Assembly: GCF_900230285.1 (NCBI RefSeq)
Contig: NZ_OCNK01000005.1
Coordinates: 248,001 to 312,000, forward strand
Direction: 5' to 3'
Length of the DNA: 64,000 bases
Origin: Blastococcus haudaquaticus
GTDB taxonomy: Bacteria > Actinomycetota > Actinomycetes > Mycobacteriales > Geodermatophilaceae
Each line of letters starts with the position of its first letter. Position 1 is the first letter of the stretch. Of the stretch, positions 62,131 through 64,000 are shown piece after piece. The notes below the pieces were generated by a model. It did no database searches. It saw only the letters and a program-made list of their open reading frames with translations, and was not told the DNA's origin. The position numbers were made by a program, and so were the translations under genes.

Positions 62131-63174
62131 ATGCCGAGCCAACCCGGACTCCTGGACCCCTGGGAGGTCCTGCTGTCCGGCCCCCGGCCGGACGTCGTCC
62201 GCGTCGGCCTGGCCGTCCCGCTGTCGGGCCCGCTGGCGATGACCGCCCCCTCGGCGCTCGACCTCGCGGGCCTCGCCGCGGACGAGGTGAACGCCGCCGG
62301 CGGGGTCGGCGGCCGGCCGGTGGAGCTCGTCGCGGTCGACTCCGGCCGCGCCCCGGACGTGGTGGCCGCCGAGGCCGCGATGCTCTCCCGCGCCGGCGTC
62401 TTCGAGCTCCTGGTCGGGTTCCACACCAGCGACGTCCACCGGGCGTTGGAGAACGCCCTCCCCCCGGACGTCCGCTACGTCTACACGCCCCCGCACGAGG
62501 GCGGTCGGCACCGCCCCGGTGTGGTGCGGATCGGCGCCTCACCCCTGGAGCAGCACGCCGGCGCCGTCGCCTGGCTCGTCCGGAACCGCCGGGCCCGTCG
62601 CTGGGCCCTGGTCGGCACCGACTACGTCTGGCCCCGGGCGGTGCACCGCGCCGCGCACCGCGTGCTCGCCGAGACCGGCGGGTACGTCGCGGCCGAGGCA
62701 CTGGTGCCCTTCGGCCCGGGCGACGTCGGTCCGCTCCTGGACCTGGTCACGCGGAGCCGGGCGGACGCCGTGCTCCTGAGCCTCGTGGGCCGTGACCTGG
62801 TGGCGTTCAACCGGGAGTTCACGCGGGCCGGGCTCGACCGGCGGGTGGTGCGGCTCTCCGGCGCACTCGAGGAGAACGGGCTCTACGCACTGGGCGGCGA
62901 CGTCACGGGGAGCCTCTTCGCCTGCATGCCGTCCTACGCCGCCGCGGACGACGGCGCCGACGAGGGGCAGCTGGCCCTGGAGGAACGGCACGCGCGCCGG
63001 TCGGGGCCCGGCGCTCCCGTGGTGTGCGCGTATGCGCGCGGCGTCTACGACGGGGTGCGACGGGCCGCTGCGCTGGCCGACGGCCGTCCGGGTCGAGCCC
63101 GCCGGGCGTCTCCCCGGCTGGCCCGGGCGGACGGGCTGGCCTTCCGCGAGCTGACCGGGACGTCGCGCGGCTGA
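62131..63174 (+). CDS. Cytosolic solute-binding-fold protein (AmiC/UrtA-like)
   Basis: A 347-residue protein with the type I periplasmic-binding fold. It opens with VRVGLAVPLSGPLAMTAPSALDLAGLAADEVNAAGG, quoted here only as the span 23-58, the usual Leu/Ile/Val- or amide-binding start. No signal peptide or lipobox precedes it, so it should stay in the cytoplasm, as AmiC does. It may act as a ligand sensor with the divergent MarR protein or feed a downstream pathway. It starts at ATG 62131. Confidence 0.78.
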   Translation: MPSQPGLLDPWEVLLSGPRPDVVRVGLAVPLSGPLAMTAPSALDLAGLAADEVNAAGGVGGRPVELVAVDSGRAPDVVAAEAAMLSRAGVFELLVGFHTSDVHRALENALPPDVRYVYTPPHEGGRHRPGVVRIGASPLEQHAGAVAWLVRNRRARRWALVGTDYVWPRAVHRAAHRVLAETGGYVAAEALVPFGPGDVGPLLDLVTRSRADAVLLSLVGRDLVAFNREFTRAGLDRRVVRLSGALEENGLYALGGDVTGSLFACMPSYAAADDGADEGQLALEERHARRSGPGAPVVCAYARGVYDGVRRAAALADGRPGRARRASPRLARADGLAFRELTGTSRG

Positions 63175-63181
63175 ATCGTTA

Positions 63182-63195
63182 CTTCCACATGGAAG
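63182..63195. promoter_or_regulatory. Palindromic operator candidate before the APC permease
   Basis: CTTCCACATGGAAG has 6-base perfect arms with a CA centre. It lies 66 bases before the permease start, in the only AT-richer stretch of the gap. The divergent MarR protein is a candidate binder, as is an IclR-type protein from elsewhere. Confidence 0.45.
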
Positions 63196-63261
63196 CAGTT
63201 CGTCCTACTCTCCTCCCGGCCCGGCTCAGCGCCGGAGGGTGAGAGACGTAGGAGCCCCGTG

Positions 63262-64000
63262 ATGAGCGAACACCGCACCACCGACCCGGCCGGCCCGGTC
63301 CCCGGCGCCGCCCGGGGACCGATCCCGGCCACCGGCGACCCAGGCGTCGAGGCGTTCGGCTACCGCCAGGAGCTGAAGCGCACCCTCAGCTTCACCGACC
63401 TGCTGGTCTACGGGCTGGTCTTCATGGTCCCGATCGCCCCGTTCGGCATCTTCGGCGGCGTCTTCCAGGCCTCCGGCGGAATGGTCGCCCTCGCCTACGC
63501 GATCGGCATGCTGGCGATGGCGTTCACAGCGGCGTCGTACTCGCAGATGTCGCGCGCCTTCCCGATGGCCGGCTCGGTCTACACGTACGCCGGACGGGGC
63601 GTCGCGCAGCCGGTCGGCTTCATCGCCGGCTGGATGATCCTGCTCGACTACGTGCTCGTCCCGGGCCTGCTCTACCTGATCGCCTCGGTCGCGATGAACT
63701 CGATCTACGAGTCGGTCCCGGTCTGGGTCTGGCTGGTCGCGTTCGTCGTCCTCAACACGATCGTCAACTACTTCGGCATCGAGTTCACGGCGCGGGTGAA
63801 CCGGATCATGCTGGTCGGCGAGCTCATCGTGCTGGCCATCTTCCTGGTCATCGGCGTCGTCGCGTTGGCCACCGGCGAGGGCCGGGGTTTTGACTTCTCG
63901 CCGGTCTACAACAGCGACACGTTCTCCCTCGAACTCGTCCTCGGGGCGGTCTCCATCGCGGTACTGAGCTTCCTCGGGTTCGACGGCATCTCGACCCTCG
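63262..64000 (+). CDS. APC family amino acid permease (partial, runs off the window)
   Basis: The N-terminal 246 residues of a membrane transporter, cut by the window end. A Pro/Gly-rich cytoplasmic lead is followed by RTLSFTDLLVYGLVFMVPIAP near 40-60, the APC superfamily opening. Further helices follow, with SRAFPMAGSVYTYAGRG near 97-113 and a GWMILLDYVLVPGLLYL helix. Members move amino acids or amines by proton or sodium coupling. The ATG at 63262 is preceded by AGGAG; an in-frame GTG lies directly before it. Confidence 0.9.
   Translation, partial: MSEHRTTDPAGPVPGAARGPIPATGDPGVEAFGYRQELKRTLSFTDLLVYGLVFMVPIAPFGIFGGVFQASGGMVALAYAIGMLAMAFTAASYSQMSRAFPMAGSVYTYAGRGVAQPVGFIAGWMILLDYVLVPGLLYLIASVAMNSIYESVPVWVWLVAFVVLNTIVNYFGIEFTARVNRIMLVGELIVLAIFLVIGVVALATGEGRGFDFSPVYNSDTFSLELVLGAVSIAVLSFLGFDGISTL

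Overview
The window is a contiguous stretch of a very GC-rich actinobacterial chromosome, most likely from the Geodermatophilaceae (Blastococcus, Geodermatophilus or Modestobacter type). The family-level assignment is inferred. The support is the strong G/C bias at third codon positions, the frequent GTG starts, a PucR-type regulator heading fabD-fabH-acpP-fabF and an accD gene, actinobacterial DUF3052 and DUF3145 proteins, an AceE-type pyruvate dehydrogenase, and a gene block that resembles the Mycobacterium tuberculosis Rv2228c to Rv2241 neighbourhood. No plasmid, phage or CRISPR signature was seen.

Layout. 0-3.1 kb: a sugar-type oxidoreductase, CobU, a conserved unknown and a DUF4349 lipoprotein. 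3.1-3.6 kb: RNase P RNA on the minus strand. 3.6-8.2 kb: a small membrane protein, a PIG-L deacetylase, DoxX-like and TauE-like membrane proteins, and a GGDEF-EAL protein. 8.2-11 kb: RNase H/phosphatase, zinc-ribbon and Nif3-like genes, co-oriented. 11-18.8 kb: a FUSC exporter, three alpha/beta hydrolases, a frameshifted wax ester synthase/diacylglycerol acyltransferase and a sugar-nucleotide-type epimerase, which together look like a storage-lipid group. 18.8-25.2 kb: small unknowns, tRNA-Val, an AhpE-like peroxiredoxin, DUF3052, aceE and a D-amino-acid-oxidase-like gene. 25.3-27.9 kb: a beta-glucosidase and its divergent LacI-family regulator with two operators between them. 27.9-30.3 kb: an M20 amidohydrolase, a pirin-like protein and a PAP2 phosphatase. 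30.4-37.1 kb: the fatty acid synthesis locus. 37.3-42.6 kb: DUF3145, a GGDEF protein, an MDMPI-domain protein, a TVP38-like membrane protein, and an M23 peptidase behind a c-di-AMP (ydaO) riboswitch.

42.6-49 kb is the accessory part. It holds a CAT-anticodon tRNA, a decayed IS21 transposase fragment, an isolated GyrI-like gene with foreign-looking codon use, an acyltransferase-3/SGNH protein and a secreted GH43-type protein. 49.2-54.9 kb holds a proline-rich exported protein, a thioesterase, and a hydroxyacid-oxoacid transhydrogenase divergent from a cyclase and an acyl-CoA synthetase. 55-64 kb holds a membrane Ser/Thr kinase, a potassium channel, an acyl-CoA dehydrogenase, a hemerythrin-like protein, a class E sortase group, and a MarR / cytosolic solute-binding protein / APC permease group cut by the window edge.

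The most unusual features are: (1) a family of hairpin repeats placed directly after stop codons in the direction of transcription, with base changes that preserve the stem; (2) a FabD fused to a C-terminal biotinyl/lipoyl-like domain in which arginine replaces the modifiable lysine; (3) hairpins on both sides of acpP; (4) the riboswitch upstream of a TTG-started cell-wall hydrolase; and (5) a frameshift within an otherwise intact acyltransferase.
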